Part shown: piece after piece, positions 1-7,735 of the stretch | Layout of the letters: each line of letters starts with the position of its first letter | How positions within the stretch are numbered: position 1 is the first letter of the stretch | NCBI GenBank assembly: GCA_963775635.1 | Contig: CAVZJO010000016.1 | Location: forward strand, 248,001 to 312,000 | Source of the DNA: JALORV01 sp963775635 | GTDB taxonomy: Bacteria > Pseudomonadota > Gammaproteobacteria > Burkholderiales > Burkholderiaceae_F | Direction of reading: 5' to 3' | Length of the DNA stretch: 64,000 nucleotides | Notes under the pieces: model-generated | The model's database searches: none | What the model saw: only the letters and a program-made list of their open reading frames with translations | What the model was told of the DNA's origin: nothing | Made by a program: the position numbers and the translations under genes

Positions 1-589
1 CGAGGGCATCGCAGCCCAATCGGATGGCGGCCGACAACACTGGACGGTCCTTGTCTGGAAGCCACGCAGTTTCGGCTCGGCCTTCGGTCGTCGGCTGTGC
101 TGGCGCCACACGCAGATGTGCAAGCAGGGCGTCCAGCACGTTTAACGCGTCGAAACCCTTGGCCTCCAAGTTGCGCCGTGCTTCGAACACGACGTAGGCG
201 TCAACCCAGCATTCGTGCCCGCGCTCGAGCAAGCGTCTTACCAGATGCCGCACGGCGCCATCTGATTTGGCTGCCGAGAACAGAATGTTGGCGTCCAGGT
301 ACACCCGCATGGCAGCGGGCGTTAACGCCTCGCCTTGCGGGCGGACCGGCGCAGCGGGCGTCGGCTCACGTGCAAGCCAGCCTGCTAACTCGGCTTCGGC
401 CTCGTCGAACTCGCGCTCGCGCGCCGCTGTGTAGAGCTCCACCGGCAGCGTGATGGCCGGGCGCAGCAACAGCCCCTCAGGCGTGGTTTCCGCAATCAGC
501 GTGTCGTCGGCCTTGAGACCCAGCGCCTGACGAAGCTTGGCCGGCAGCGTGACCACGCCGCGGCTGTTTATGGTGACGGTGGTCTTCAT
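1..589 (-). CDS. AbrB/SpoVT-type DNA-binding domain fused in frame to a PIN-domain (VapC-like) nuclease, partial
   Basis: The reading frame opens at an ATG at 589 and runs off the left edge without a stop. Residues 1-45 are a swapped-hairpin AbrB/MazE-type antitoxin domain (MKTTVTINSRG, then VVTLPAKLRQALGLK). An acidic helix and a Pro/Ala linker follow, and from residue 94 a PIN domain starts with MRVYLDANILFSAA, containing the first acidic residue. LPDKDRPVLSAAI, typical of PIN nucleases, lies near the edge. These two domains are normally separate VapB and VapC proteins. Here an internal ATG at 310 sits exactly 279 bases downstream in the same frame with no stop between. Either this is a true fusion with a possible internal start, or one base was gained or lost: a +1 frame would end the antitoxin at a TAA about 12 bases before the PIN ATG. 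The domain calls are firm; the fusion is less so. Confidence 0.75.
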   Translation of the reverse strand, partial: MKTTVTINSRGVVTLPAKLRQALGLKADDTLIAETTPEGLLLRPAITLPVELYTAAREREFDEAEAELAGWLAREPTPAAPVRPQGEALTPAAMRVYLDANILFSAAKSDGAVRHLVRRLLERGHECWVDAYVVFEARRNLEAKGFDALNVLDALLAHLRVAPAQPTTEGRAETAWLPDKDRPVLSAAIRLGCDAL

Positions 590-638
590 GAATGCAGAAT
601 AGCAGAAAAACAGAAATCGGGCCATGCGTCCGCTTCAA

Positions 639-655
639 GATCACATTTTGTGATC
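639..655. promoter_or_regulatory. Perfect palindrome upstream of the AbrB-PIN gene, candidate operator
   Basis: GATCACATTTTGTGATC has 7-base arms around TTT and lies 50 bases upstream of the AbrB-PIN start. AbrB-type antitoxins usually autoregulate through such sites, so this is a plausible operator, but that is inference. A second inverted repeat (CGCCGTCAC ... GTGACGGCG, 679-708) lies between it and the rightward gene. Confidence 0.4.
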
Positions 656-747
656 GTGGATGGGTAGGTCCTGCTTGGCGCCGTCACCTAGGCGAGTGAG
701 TGACGGCGACAGGCTGCACGCGCACGATTGGCCACCGAGGAGGATCC

Positions 748-1456
748 ATGACCACTGATCTGGACACCGTAGCCGACCTGGACATCGTGGCCGACAACTT
801 GAACGCGGTCGGGGCGATCGTATTTCGCCTACATGCTGGAACAGATGCGCGTGTTCCGGGTGGTGGAGCGGATCGTCGAGCTATATGCGCAGGGGTTGTT
901 GCCGCTCCGGCCCGGTCGGGCTGCCGATACGCTTGATCGGTACGCGCGCGGCGGCGAGCGGATGACGGCACAGGAGCGTGCGAGCTTCTACGCACGGGCG
1001 TTGGGTGCTCCGGGCGGCTCGGCGGTTGCCGGGCAGCCGAACCGCGGCTTCCTGTCGCTGTGGATGCGCTTCGTGGTGGCGGTGTCGATGTACGTTCGGC
1101 AGCAGAGCGTAGATAACCTGCTGCGGCCGACAGCGCCAGCGACCGTGTCCAACGCCAGCGTGCGCGATGCGGCGCGCGCGCTCGCAGCCAACGCTTCGGC
1201 GCACGGCAGCGGGACAGTGCGGCACGCGGCCCGCATGCTGTCGGAACACGTGCGGCAGATGGTCGACCTGCTGAACGAGCCGGAGTTGCTGCAGGCTTTC
1301 GGCGCGCGCGATATGTGGCAGGTGATCGATCAGGTGAACCGCAACGAGCTGGGCGGCGCGCGCAACGTCGCGCGTTATCGGACGCAGGCCGAGGCCGGTC
1401 GTAGGGTGTTCGAGTGGCTGGCGGCAAACGCTGCTCGATTGGCTCGGCGCAGGTAG
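748..1456 (+). CDS. Hypothetical protein upstream of an AAA+ ATPase, frameshifted
   Basis: No enzyme family was recognised. The likely start is the ATG at 748, after GAGGAGGATCC, giving an N-terminus MTTDLDTVADLDIVADNL. The frame shifts near 815-835 and then continues as MLEQMRVFRVVERIVELYAQ to a TAG at 1456. The product is about 235 residues, soluble and mostly helical, with FLSLWMRFVVAVSMYVRQ in the middle. It is followed within a few bases by an AAA+ ATPase, and the pair resembles gene neighbours seen in contractile-tail or extracellular injection loci. That link is inferred from the AAA type only, since no tail genes are in the window. Confidence 0.45.
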
Positions 1457-1467
1457 AGCCCGGAGGC

Positions 1468-2099
1468 TTGGCCGACGATGCCGATCTGGCGGGCGCAGTG
1501 GAGCAGTGGCTCGCCGCCAGCGGTGTGTCGGACGAGTCAGTTGATCAGTACTCGCAGCCCGTCGAGTCGCCGACAATCACCAGTCCGCCGGTTGATATGC
1601 CGGCGATTGCGCAGGATCTGCTGGCAGCCATCGGGATGGCCGTCGCCAAGCGGCGAAACCGCGCAGAGCCTGCACGGCCTCGTCGCGTTGTTCCAGGGTG
1701 CGGCGGGCAGCGGCAAGACGCTGGCCGCCCACGTGGTGGCCCAGGCGCATTGCGCACGACATTCTGCGGATCGATCTGGCGCAGGTCGACAGCAAGTGGA
1801 TCGGCGAGACTGAAAAGAACCTGGACGCAATCTTCGAAGAGGCCGAACGGACCGGCGCGATCCTGTTCTTCGATGAAGCCGATGCGCTGTTTGGCAGGCG
1901 AACCGATGTGAAGGACTCGCACGATCGGTACTCGAATGTCGAAATCGCCTACCTGCTGCAGCGGATCGAGGCGCATCAGGGCATCGTGATCCTGGCGACC
2001 AACCTGCACGAGGAGATCGACGAGACGCACTTCGGTGACGACTGGCGTCGGCGTCACCGTCGCCGGGTGAGCTTCCCGCGCAAACGGAGCGACGGCTGA
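1468..2099 (+). pseudogene. AAA+ ATPase, frameshifted and C-terminally truncated
   Basis: Three frames together give an AAA+ ATPase. The N-terminal part (LADDADLAGAVEQWLAASG) is followed after a shift near 1650 by Walker A GAAGSGKT (around 1700-1725). After a second shift near 1755 come the sensor and Walker B regions: WIGETEKNLDAIF, ILFFDEADALFG, then LLQRIEAHQGIVILATNL. The expected arginine-finger and lid region (IDEAF..R) is replaced after IDETHF by a low-complexity Arg-rich tail. The lid needed for oligomeric ATPase work is therefore missing, and two or more indels break the frame. This subtype is typical of the AAA protein of contractile injection loci, but the family assignment beyond AAA+ is inference. 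The exact start is unclear; a TTG at about 1468 is one option. Confidence 0.6.
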
Positions 2100-2108
2100 G
2101 CGTCGACC

Positions 2109-4535
2109 TCAGGCCAGAGGGCGTGCACGCTGCGCATGGACGCGGCACGCCAGCCAGAGGAGTACCGCCGAGACTACGACCGTCGACGCAGTCATCACCC
2201 ACGGCGTCAGCGGAAAAATGAAGTAGATCGCCGCAGCGAGAACCACCATGAGCAACAGCGTGAAGGTCACCGTCCACTGCGTTGCCGGTGCTCCGGCCGA
2301 GCGGCGCAGTAGCTGTTCCACTTCCGCCGTCGTCCACGCATCGAAGATCGACTTGACCAGCGTCTTGTAGATCAGCAACGGCAGCACGATCGATAGCGCC
2401 TGTAGCCACACGCCAACTTCCGGCGCCGGCACGTCCGTGGCAGCCAAGCCGACCTTCGGCTCTAGCCACGCGAGCGCCCACCGCCCGATCGCAACCCACG
2501 CCGGCCATTGCGCGTACAGCAGCAGCGCCGTCGCGAGAAGGGTCACGCCGCGCGCGGCGCGCAGGAACCCGAGCCGCGAGATACGCGCACGCTCGAGCCG
2601 CTCGAGCACCGCGGCATCGTCCGGCAGCAGATTGGTGAGCGGCGTGAATCCCGCCGCGCCGCCGATCTCACGCACCAGCGGACCGACGACCTGCTCCGGG
2701 TTCTGCCAATACGTCACGTGGTCCGCGAGATACGAGTCGCGATTCCTGACCTCTTTCGGCCGATAGTTTCCGACGCTCGCCTCCGGATTCGCCAGCGGAC
2801 CGAACGGCACCAGATCCTTCGCCGCAAAGAAGTCGAGCCAGGGGCTGGAGAACGCCGCAAGCGGCAGGCGAGTCGGCCGGCCTTCATGCGCGTTGTAGCC
2901 GCGCGCGGCGGCGATCGATAGGCAGACCAGCGCGACGATGGCAAGCACCATCGCCGCCGGCCACATGCTCGTCAGCGCGAGGACGATCGCAACGCCCAGC
3001 GCGAACGCGCAGCCGATCGCGGCCCAGCCGGCCAGCCGCACCGCTCGCTTGTGCGACTCCTTCGGAATGGCGGTTAGCGTCTGCACGCCGGCCCCGAGTG
3101 TCACGAACGAGTGGATGTTTGCCACACCCGCCTGTTCCCGGTTCGACAGCACCAGTGCCGCGACGGCCGCACCTTGCGAATGCGCGATCACCACCACCTG
3201 CTCGCAGCGCAGCGCCAGCCAGTTGAGGTCGCGCTGCACGCGATCGATGATCGCGCGGCGCTGCACGGGGTCTTCGAGCAGGATGTAGCTGTCGCCGACC
3301 ACGCCCGCCAGCCCGAACTGCACCCGCAGCACGTACGAGCGCAGCCGCTCCCACGGAATCAGCCACAACACCATCAACAGAACGAACGCCAATTCCGCCA
3401 GCGCGACCGAAGCGGAGAGCCCCAGCACACTCAGAAACCAGCGGACCAGGGATTTGCGGTGCTGCAGCCGCGCCATCGTGATGTAGTGGACCAGCACGGT
3501 GGGCGCCGTCAGCAGGCACCAGCGCGCAAAGCGGAAGAACGACGGCGCCCAGAACGATTCGCCCCAGTGCGATTCCGCCAGCATCCAGCGCGAGCGCCGC
3601 AGGTAGCCGTCGCCATCCATCGCCTCGACGTGCATCTCGACCGACGACGGCTCGAAACCGCGGCTGCCGACATCCAGCACGTAGGCCTCACGAAACTCGG
3701 CGCCCCCGCCGACCGCGCTGGCCTTCAGGTCCTGCGCGATCTTCCGGGCCACTTCGCTGGCTGCGGCGTGCTCTTCCGCGGTCGGTGCTCTGAATTGATT
3801 CGTGCTTGTGATCAGCGCTTCTGCCGCCGTCGGGTCGAGCGCCTTGCGGACGAGGTCGCGCGCGTACGCCACGCGATCGAGGTAGTCGACGTCGTACTCG
3901 CTCAGATTCTCGCGGATGGTCAGGCTCGGCAACCATCCCGCGAGCGGTGCGTCGCGTAGCTTGCCGGCGATGGCGGCCGTCGCCCCCTGCAGCCACGCAT
4001 CGATCCAGCGCGCGATCGGTGCACTCCATTCCGACAGTGTCTCCGCGCGGCGCTGGTGGCCGATGCCGTGCACCAGCAGGACGCCGACGTCGAATTCGCG
4101 CTGCGGCAGCAGGTCGACCACTTTGCGGACGCTGCTGGTCGCCGTCGATCCCAGCGTGTAACTGGCGCGCACGTTGACCGGCACCGCCTGCTTGCCGACG
4201 GCGACCGGCGGCATCGCCGGTACGCCCAGCAGGTCGATCTGCGCCTCCCACAGAAACGCGCGCTTGCGATCCGTCGGATCGATGACCGCGTACACCGGCA
4301 GCGTGCGATCGCGCCTGAACGCTCGCGCCGGATCGATGAACCGCGCCATCGCCGAGGCGTACTGGTCGACGCCCACCCACGCGGCGCCCGACTCTTCGAG
4401 GTTGGCGACGCACACATCGACCCGGATCCGCTGATCGTTGCGGTCCGAGACGCCGTACACGCGCAGCCGGCTGACCCGCCCGCCGGCGTCCACGCGCACG
4501 GCAAAGACATCACGGATTTCGAGATGCGCTTCCAT
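2109..4535 (-). CDS. Large membrane protein with an alpha/beta-hydrolase (lipase-like) domain
   Basis: This is an 808-residue protein starting at the ATG at 4535. Residues 1-130 form a soluble, beta-rich region of unknown type. A lipase-like fold follows: an oxyanion-type motif VLLVHGIGHQRR near residue 155 and a nucleophile elbow VVVIAHSQGAAVAALVLSN near residue 465, with Ser as presumed nucleophile. Two hydrophobic segments near residues 360-400 separate these motifs. Further pairs of membrane segments lie near 510-550, 660-690 and 735-795. The hydrolase is thus interleaved with six to eight predicted helices, an unusual plan for a lipase. Substrate and localisation are unknown; an inner-membrane serine hydrolase is the best guess. 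It converges with the broken ATPase gene. Third-position G/C is strong throughout and no frameshift is seen. Confidence 0.6.
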   Translation of the reverse strand: MEAHLEIRDVFAVRVDAGGRVSRLRVYGVSDRNDQRIRVDVCVANLEESGAAWVGVDQYASAMARFIDPARAFRRDRTLPVYAVIDPTDRKRAFLWEAQIDLLGVPAMPPVAVGKQAVPVNVRASYTLGSTATSSVRKVVDLLPQREFDVGVLLVHGIGHQRRAETLSEWSAPIARWIDAWLQGATAAIAGKLRDAPLAGWLPSLTIRENLSEYDVDYLDRVAYARDLVRKALDPTAAEALITSTNQFRAPTAEEHAAASEVARKIAQDLKASAVGGGAEFREAYVLDVGSRGFEPSSVEMHVEAMDGDGYLRRSRWMLAESHWGESFWAPSFFRFARWCLLTAPTVLVHYITMARLQHRKSLVRWFLSVLGLSASVALAELAFVLLMVLWLIPWERLRSYVLRVQFGLAGVVGDSYILLEDPVQRRAIIDRVQRDLNWLALRCEQVVVIAHSQGAAVAALVLSNREQAGVANIHSFVTLGAGVQTLTAIPKESHKRAVRLAGWAAIGCAFALGVAIVLALTSMWPAAMVLAIVALVCLSIAAARGYNAHEGRPTRLPLAAFSSPWLDFFAAKDLVPFGPLANPEASVGNYRPKEVRNRDSYLADHVTYWQNPEQVVGPLVREIGGAAGFTPLTNLLPDDAAVLERLERARISRLGFLRAARGVTLLATALLLYAQWPAWVAIGRWALAWLEPKVGLAATDVPAPEVGVWLQALSIVLPLLIYKTLVKSIFDAWTTAEVEQLLRRSAGAPATQWTVTFTLLLMVVLAAAIYFIFPLTPWVMTASTVVVSAVLLWLACRVHAQRARPLA

Positions 4536-4548
4536 CGCACCTGCTAAT

Positions 4549-4567
4549 CGTTCCCACGTTGGGAACG
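4549..4567. repeat. Inverted repeat between the membrane hydrolase and the toxin gene
   Basis: CGTTCCCACGTTGGGAACG has 8-base perfect arms and a 3-base centre. It lies 14 bases upstream of the hydrolase ATG and downstream of the DUF5615 gene. It could be an operator for the hydrolase; no regulator is recognisable nearby. Confidence 0.35.
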
Positions 4568-4629
4568 AAGGGTCCCCTTTTGGGTATACCGCAACGAGGA
4601 TCCTTTACGGACTACCCAACAGGGGAGTC

Positions 4630-4986
4630 TCACGGCTCACGTGTGACACGCACACGAACGCGGCCAGGTTCGACCGTCACGACTCCACCGGCCGCGAGTT
4701 GGTCGCCGTTCAAGTCAAGGACGCTAAGGATCGCAGCCGCCTGAGATGCCAAGCGCAGTCCAGAGAGCCTCACGATCCCGCTATGGGCGACGCCGCGCAC
4801 TATCGCTAGCTCACCAAAGTCTTTGTCCAGCGTGACCAGGACCCTGCCTTCGGCGTGCGCACGGGCGAGAATCTCTTCATCACCAGGGTCGGCCGGCCAA
4901 TCGCCAGCCCATGCGACATCGTGACCGGCGGACTCTAAGGGCGCCCTCAGCACGCCCGATACGCACGAATCCAGCAGCAGCTTCAA
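4630..4986 (-). CDS. DUF5615 PIN-like toxin of a type II toxin-antitoxin pair
   Basis: This 118-residue protein begins MKLLLDSCVSGVLRAPLESA and contains DPGDEEILARAHAEGRVLVT followed by LDKDFGEL. These are the acidic positions and the TxDxDF-like strand of the DUF5615 (PIN-like) family, predicted RNA-cleaving toxins. The length is normal for the family. The start codon overlaps the stop of the upstream DUF433 gene by ATGA (4983-4986), the usual antitoxin-toxin coupling. The canonical first Asp (LLLDSCVS) is present. Toxicity is not shown by sequence; family and context support the call. Confidence 0.8.
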   Translation of the reverse strand: MKLLLDSCVSGVLRAPLESAGHDVAWAGDWPADPGDEEILARAHAEGRVLVTLDKDFGELAIVRGVAHSGIVRLSGLRLASQAAAILSVLDLNGDQLAAGGVVTVEPGRVRVRVTREP

Positions 4987-5234
4987 GCCGCGTTTTCGCT
5001 GATCCGAGGTTCAACCCGCTCGTGCGAGACGAGGCGATGCGCGTAGGCGATGCAGGCACGAATATCGTCGGGCTCCAGCCAGGGATAGGCCGCGAGTATT
5101 TCTTCGGTCTTGTCACCCGCCGCGAGCATTCCTAGGACTTGCTCGACTGCCAGACGATGGCCGCGAACAATTGGCTTGCCGCCGAAAATCTGCGGATTGA
5201 CGGTGATCCGGTCCAGCAATGTGGTCTCGTCCAT
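4983..5234 (-). CDS. DUF433 antitoxin partner
   Basis: This DUF433 protein has 83 residues if translated from the ATG at 5234 (MDETTLLDRITVNPQIFGG); an in-frame upstream start at 5249 would add five residues. KPIVRGHRLAVEQVLGMLAA and AAYPWLEPDDIRACIAYA are the winged-helix DNA-binding pattern of the family. DUF433 genes are typically paired with DUF5615 toxins, as here with a 4-base overlap. It probably neutralises the toxin and represses the operon. The 220 bases upstream (5235-5452) hold no recognisable gene. Confidence 0.8.
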   Translation of the reverse strand: MDETTLLDRITVNPQIFGGKPIVRGHRLAVEQVLGMLAAGDKTEEILAAYPWLEPDDIRACIAYAHRLVSHERVEPRISENAA

Positions 5235-5452
5235 TGCACACCTCGGCAAGCGTTCGCTCCAGAGCTGTCATCGTGCCAGAAAGCCAACTCGGTAGCATCC
5301 AGCAACCGTACCAACTGGAGCCCCAGTTCCACCGTTCAAAAGCCCTCCGCGTAGCCGGTCAAGGGCGTCTGACGCTGCCCCAAGCGGCTTGGTCGCTTCC
5401 GTATCCGAGAGGATGATGCGCGCCACAACATCTGATCCGCCCTCGCGCCTCC

Positions 5453-7045
5453 ATGCCAACCCTTCCCCAGCACTGTGACGTCCTGATCGTCGGTGCCGGT
5501 CCCACCGGCCTGATGCTGGCCAACCAGCTCGCGCGCCATGGCATCGATGCGCTGATCATCGATCGTCATGCCGGGCCGGCGCGCGAGACGCGTGCGCTCG
5601 GCGTGCAGGCGCGCACGATGGAGATTTACGCCAAGCTCGGCCTGATGGAGCGCGCGCTCGAGCTCGGCCAGCGCGCGACCGGCGCCGACTTCTGGTCGCG
5701 CGGCCGCCGCACCGCGCGCATCCCGCTCGGCGATATCGGCCGCGACCTCTCTCCCTATCCGTTTCTGATGATCCTCGGCCAGGACGACAACGAACGCCTG
5801 CTGGGCGACAAGCTGCGCACTCACGGCCGCGACGTCCACTGGAACACCGAGCTCATCGGCCTCGAACAGAAGCCTGACCGCGTGCTAACGCAGATCCGCC
5901 AGCCCGACGGCTCAACCCACACGCTCGAAGCGCGCTGGGTCGCCGGCTGCGACGGCGCAAAGAGCGCCGTGCGCGAGCTGAACAGCGTCGCCTTTCCGGG
6001 CGCGCCCTACCAGCACGTGTTCTTCATCGCCGACACGACGATGACCGGGCCGATGGTCGCCGATGAACTCAACGTCTTCTTCCTGACCAACGGCTTTCAT
6101 CTGTTCTTCCCGATGCGCGGGCAGGATCACTGGCGCCTGGTCGGCATCCTGCCGCCCGAGCTGCGCAATCGCGACGACCTCACCTTCGAGCAAGTGATTC
6201 CGACTCTGCGCGCGCAGGCGTCCGCAGCGCTCACTTTCAACGAATGCCACTGGTTCTCGACCTATCGCATCCATCACCGCCGCGCCGAGCGCTTCCGCGC
6301 GGGCCGCTGCTTCCTGCTCGGCGATGCCGCGCACATCCACAGCCCGGTCGGCGCCCAGGGCATGAACACCGGCTTGCAGGACGCCTACAACCTCGGCTGG
6401 AAGCTCGCGCTGGTCGTATAGGGCGGCGCCCGCGAAGCGTTGCTCGATTCCTACGGGGCCGAGCGCGAGCCGGTCGCCGAGCGGTTGCTGGAAACCACCG
6501 ACCGCCTCTTCTCGTTTGTCGTATCCGACAACTGGGTCAGCCGGATTCTGCGCACGCGCGTGCTCGCGCGCATCCCGGCGTTTGCTCTGCGCTTCGCTGC
6601 CGCGCGCAGGTTCGCGTTCGGCCTCATTTCACAGATCGGCATCCGCTATCCGACGAGCCCGCTGTCGCAGACCAATCCCGGCCTGCCCGACGGCTCGCCG
6701 CGCGCCGGTGACCGCTTCCCGTGGCTGAAGCTCGTCTTTAGGTCGGGTTTGGCGGCCGAGGATGTCTTCGCCTGCCTGGATGACACGCGCTTCAACCTGA
6801 TCCTGTTCGGCCAATCAACCGCGGCGGTCCCGACCGACCAGCCGCTCGTCATCCACCAGATTCCGGACCTGGCGACCAACGCCGCCGCGCTGGCGCGAGT
6901 GGGAATCCGCGGCCCCAGCTATTACCTGTTGCGACCCGATGGACACATCGGGCTCGCGGGCGTCCGGCTGCAGAACGGCGAGGTGCAGCGGTATTTTTCC
7001 GAGCGCGTCGTGACCGCAGCGCCGAACGTGCCAGGCAGCATCTAG
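5453..7045 (+). pseudogene. FAD-dependent aromatic-ring monooxygenase, interrupted by an in-frame amber codon
   Basis: One frame from the ATG at 5453 to the TAG at 7045 encodes a class A flavoprotein monooxygenase of the PheA/MhpA type, about 530 residues. It has the N-terminal FAD dinucleotide motif VGAGPTGLMLANQL, the central DG-type motif (VAGCDGAKSAVR) and the second FAD motif GDAAHIHSPVGAQGMNTG near residue 297. The C-terminal thioredoxin-like domain (YYLLRPDGHIGLAG) is also intact. The only defect is a TAG at 6419-6421 right after LGWKLALVV. A CAG-to-TAG change would explain it and give VVQGGAREALLDSY. Readthrough would yield a full protein; otherwise a 322-residue FAD domain alone is made. 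Such enzymes hydroxylate phenolic substrates with NAD(P)H. No ring-cleavage genes are adjacent. Confidence 0.8.
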
Positions 7046-7163
7046 CCAAGGCCCGCCCGGATATTGCCGACAGAACCTCGCCCAGCGCCGAAGCGAACCC
7101 GAATTTCTACCAACGGCGACGGGCAGCGGCCTGGCGGCCCTCCGCAGGCCGCACATCCGGTGA

Positions 7164-7427
7164 TCAAGGAGTGCGATAGACATCGCTGCGATGTCCAACC
7201 TTGATCACCTCGACGACGATGCCGGCGTCGTCGACCGAATAGACAATGCGATAGACGCCCCGCCGGATTCGATACACGTCGCGACCGGTTAGCTTCTCGC
7301 AGCCCGCAGGCCGCGGGTCGTCGCGCAATGCCTCCATCCTTTTCAGCAGGCGGCGAACTTCTACCTTCGGTATCCCTCGCAGATCCTTGACGACCGATTG
7401 TTTGAACCGGAGTTCAAACCGTGCCAT
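7164..7427 (-). CDS. RelE/ParE-family toxin
   Basis: This 87-residue protein begins MARFELRFKQSVVKDLRGIP and ends with VEVIKVGHRSDVY. That is the compact RelE/ParE fold: an N-terminal helical hairpin, a KLTGRDVYRIRRGVYRIVYS sheet with basic and aromatic residues, and the C-terminal VGHR..VY motif. RelE toxins cut mRNA at the ribosome; ParE relatives poison gyrase, and the sequence alone does not decide between them. The gene overlaps the RHH antitoxin gene by 14 bases. The first 15 or so codons recur in the decayed copy near 25.55 kb. Confidence 0.85.
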   Translation of the reverse strand: MARFELRFKQSVVKDLRGIPKVEVRRLLKRMEALRDDPRPAGCEKLTGRDVYRIRRGVYRIVYSVDDAGIVVEVIKVGHRSDVYRTP

Positions 7428-7644
7428 CGGCTTTGAGTTTCTTCAGGAAGACCTCGTATGTCATCGACGGTTCGGCGGCGCGCGACCGTACTGCGGCAAG
7501 GTCTTCCTGATCCTCCCGCAACGCCTCGCGGACAGCTTCGGCGACCAACTCGGAAACCGAGCGGTGAGTGCTGGCGGCCTTGAGCCGTAGCGCTCGATGG
7601 AGGTCGGAATCAAGATAAATCGTGGCGCGTGTCGTTTCACCCAT
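7414..7644 (-). CDS. Ribbon-helix-helix antitoxin
   Basis: MGETTRATIYLDSDLHRALR is a classic RHH beta strand followed by helix one, then STHRSVSELVAEAVREAL as helix two. The acidic C-terminal tail (DQEDLAAVRSRA to the end) should wrap the toxin. The ATG at 7644 is preferred over an in-frame TTG at 7668, because the strong promoter at 7678-7706 would leave the TTG with almost no leader. The product is 76 residues. It is expected to neutralise the RelE-like toxin and repress the operon through the promoter repeats. Confidence 0.85.
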   Translation of the reverse strand: MGETTRATIYLDSDLHRALRLKAASTHRSVSELVAEAVREALREDQEDLAAVRSRAAEPSMTYEVFLKKLKADGTV

Positions 7645-7677
7645 GGAAAGCACGTCTCGCTTAGCCAAACAGACGTC

Positions 7678-7706
7678 ACCTTAACGACAAGACGCTAAAA
7701 CGTCAA
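7678..7706 (-). promoter_or_regulatory. Sigma-70 promoter of the RHH/RelE operon
   Basis: On the minus strand TTGACG is followed after 17 bases by TAAGGT, about 34 bases upstream of the antitoxin ATG. The spacer contains GACG-N6-CGTC half sites overlapping the -35 box, a good candidate for RHH binding. The same promoter is preserved with a 16-base spacer in the decayed copy at 25.5-25.86 kb. Confidence 0.6.
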
Positions 7707-7735
7707 GATTGGCCGATGAGCATCAGAGCAACCAG

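Larger units (their letters stand above)
7380..7712. repeat. Dispersed repeat, copy 1 (intact antitoxin, promoter and toxin 5' end)
   Basis: This stretch and 25539-25861 are about 95% identical by eye over some 320 bases in the same orientation. Copy 1 belongs to the intact RHH/RelE operon. Homology starts inside the toxin gene and ends just upstream of the -35 box. Confidence 0.85.

Noticed and set aside
97..453. Plus-strand frame over the AbrB-PIN region
   Set aside because: Arg/Pro-rich shadow; the minus-strand frame has two clear protein domains.
5250..5452. Minus-strand frame with GGLLNGGTGAPVGTVAG
   Set aside because: Three overlapping short frames, none with a ribosome site or family motif; left as non-coding.
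7668..7668. TTG at 7668 as antitoxin start
   Set aside because: It would leave a leader of only a few bases after the predicted promoter, and the RHH family starts at the downstream ATG.
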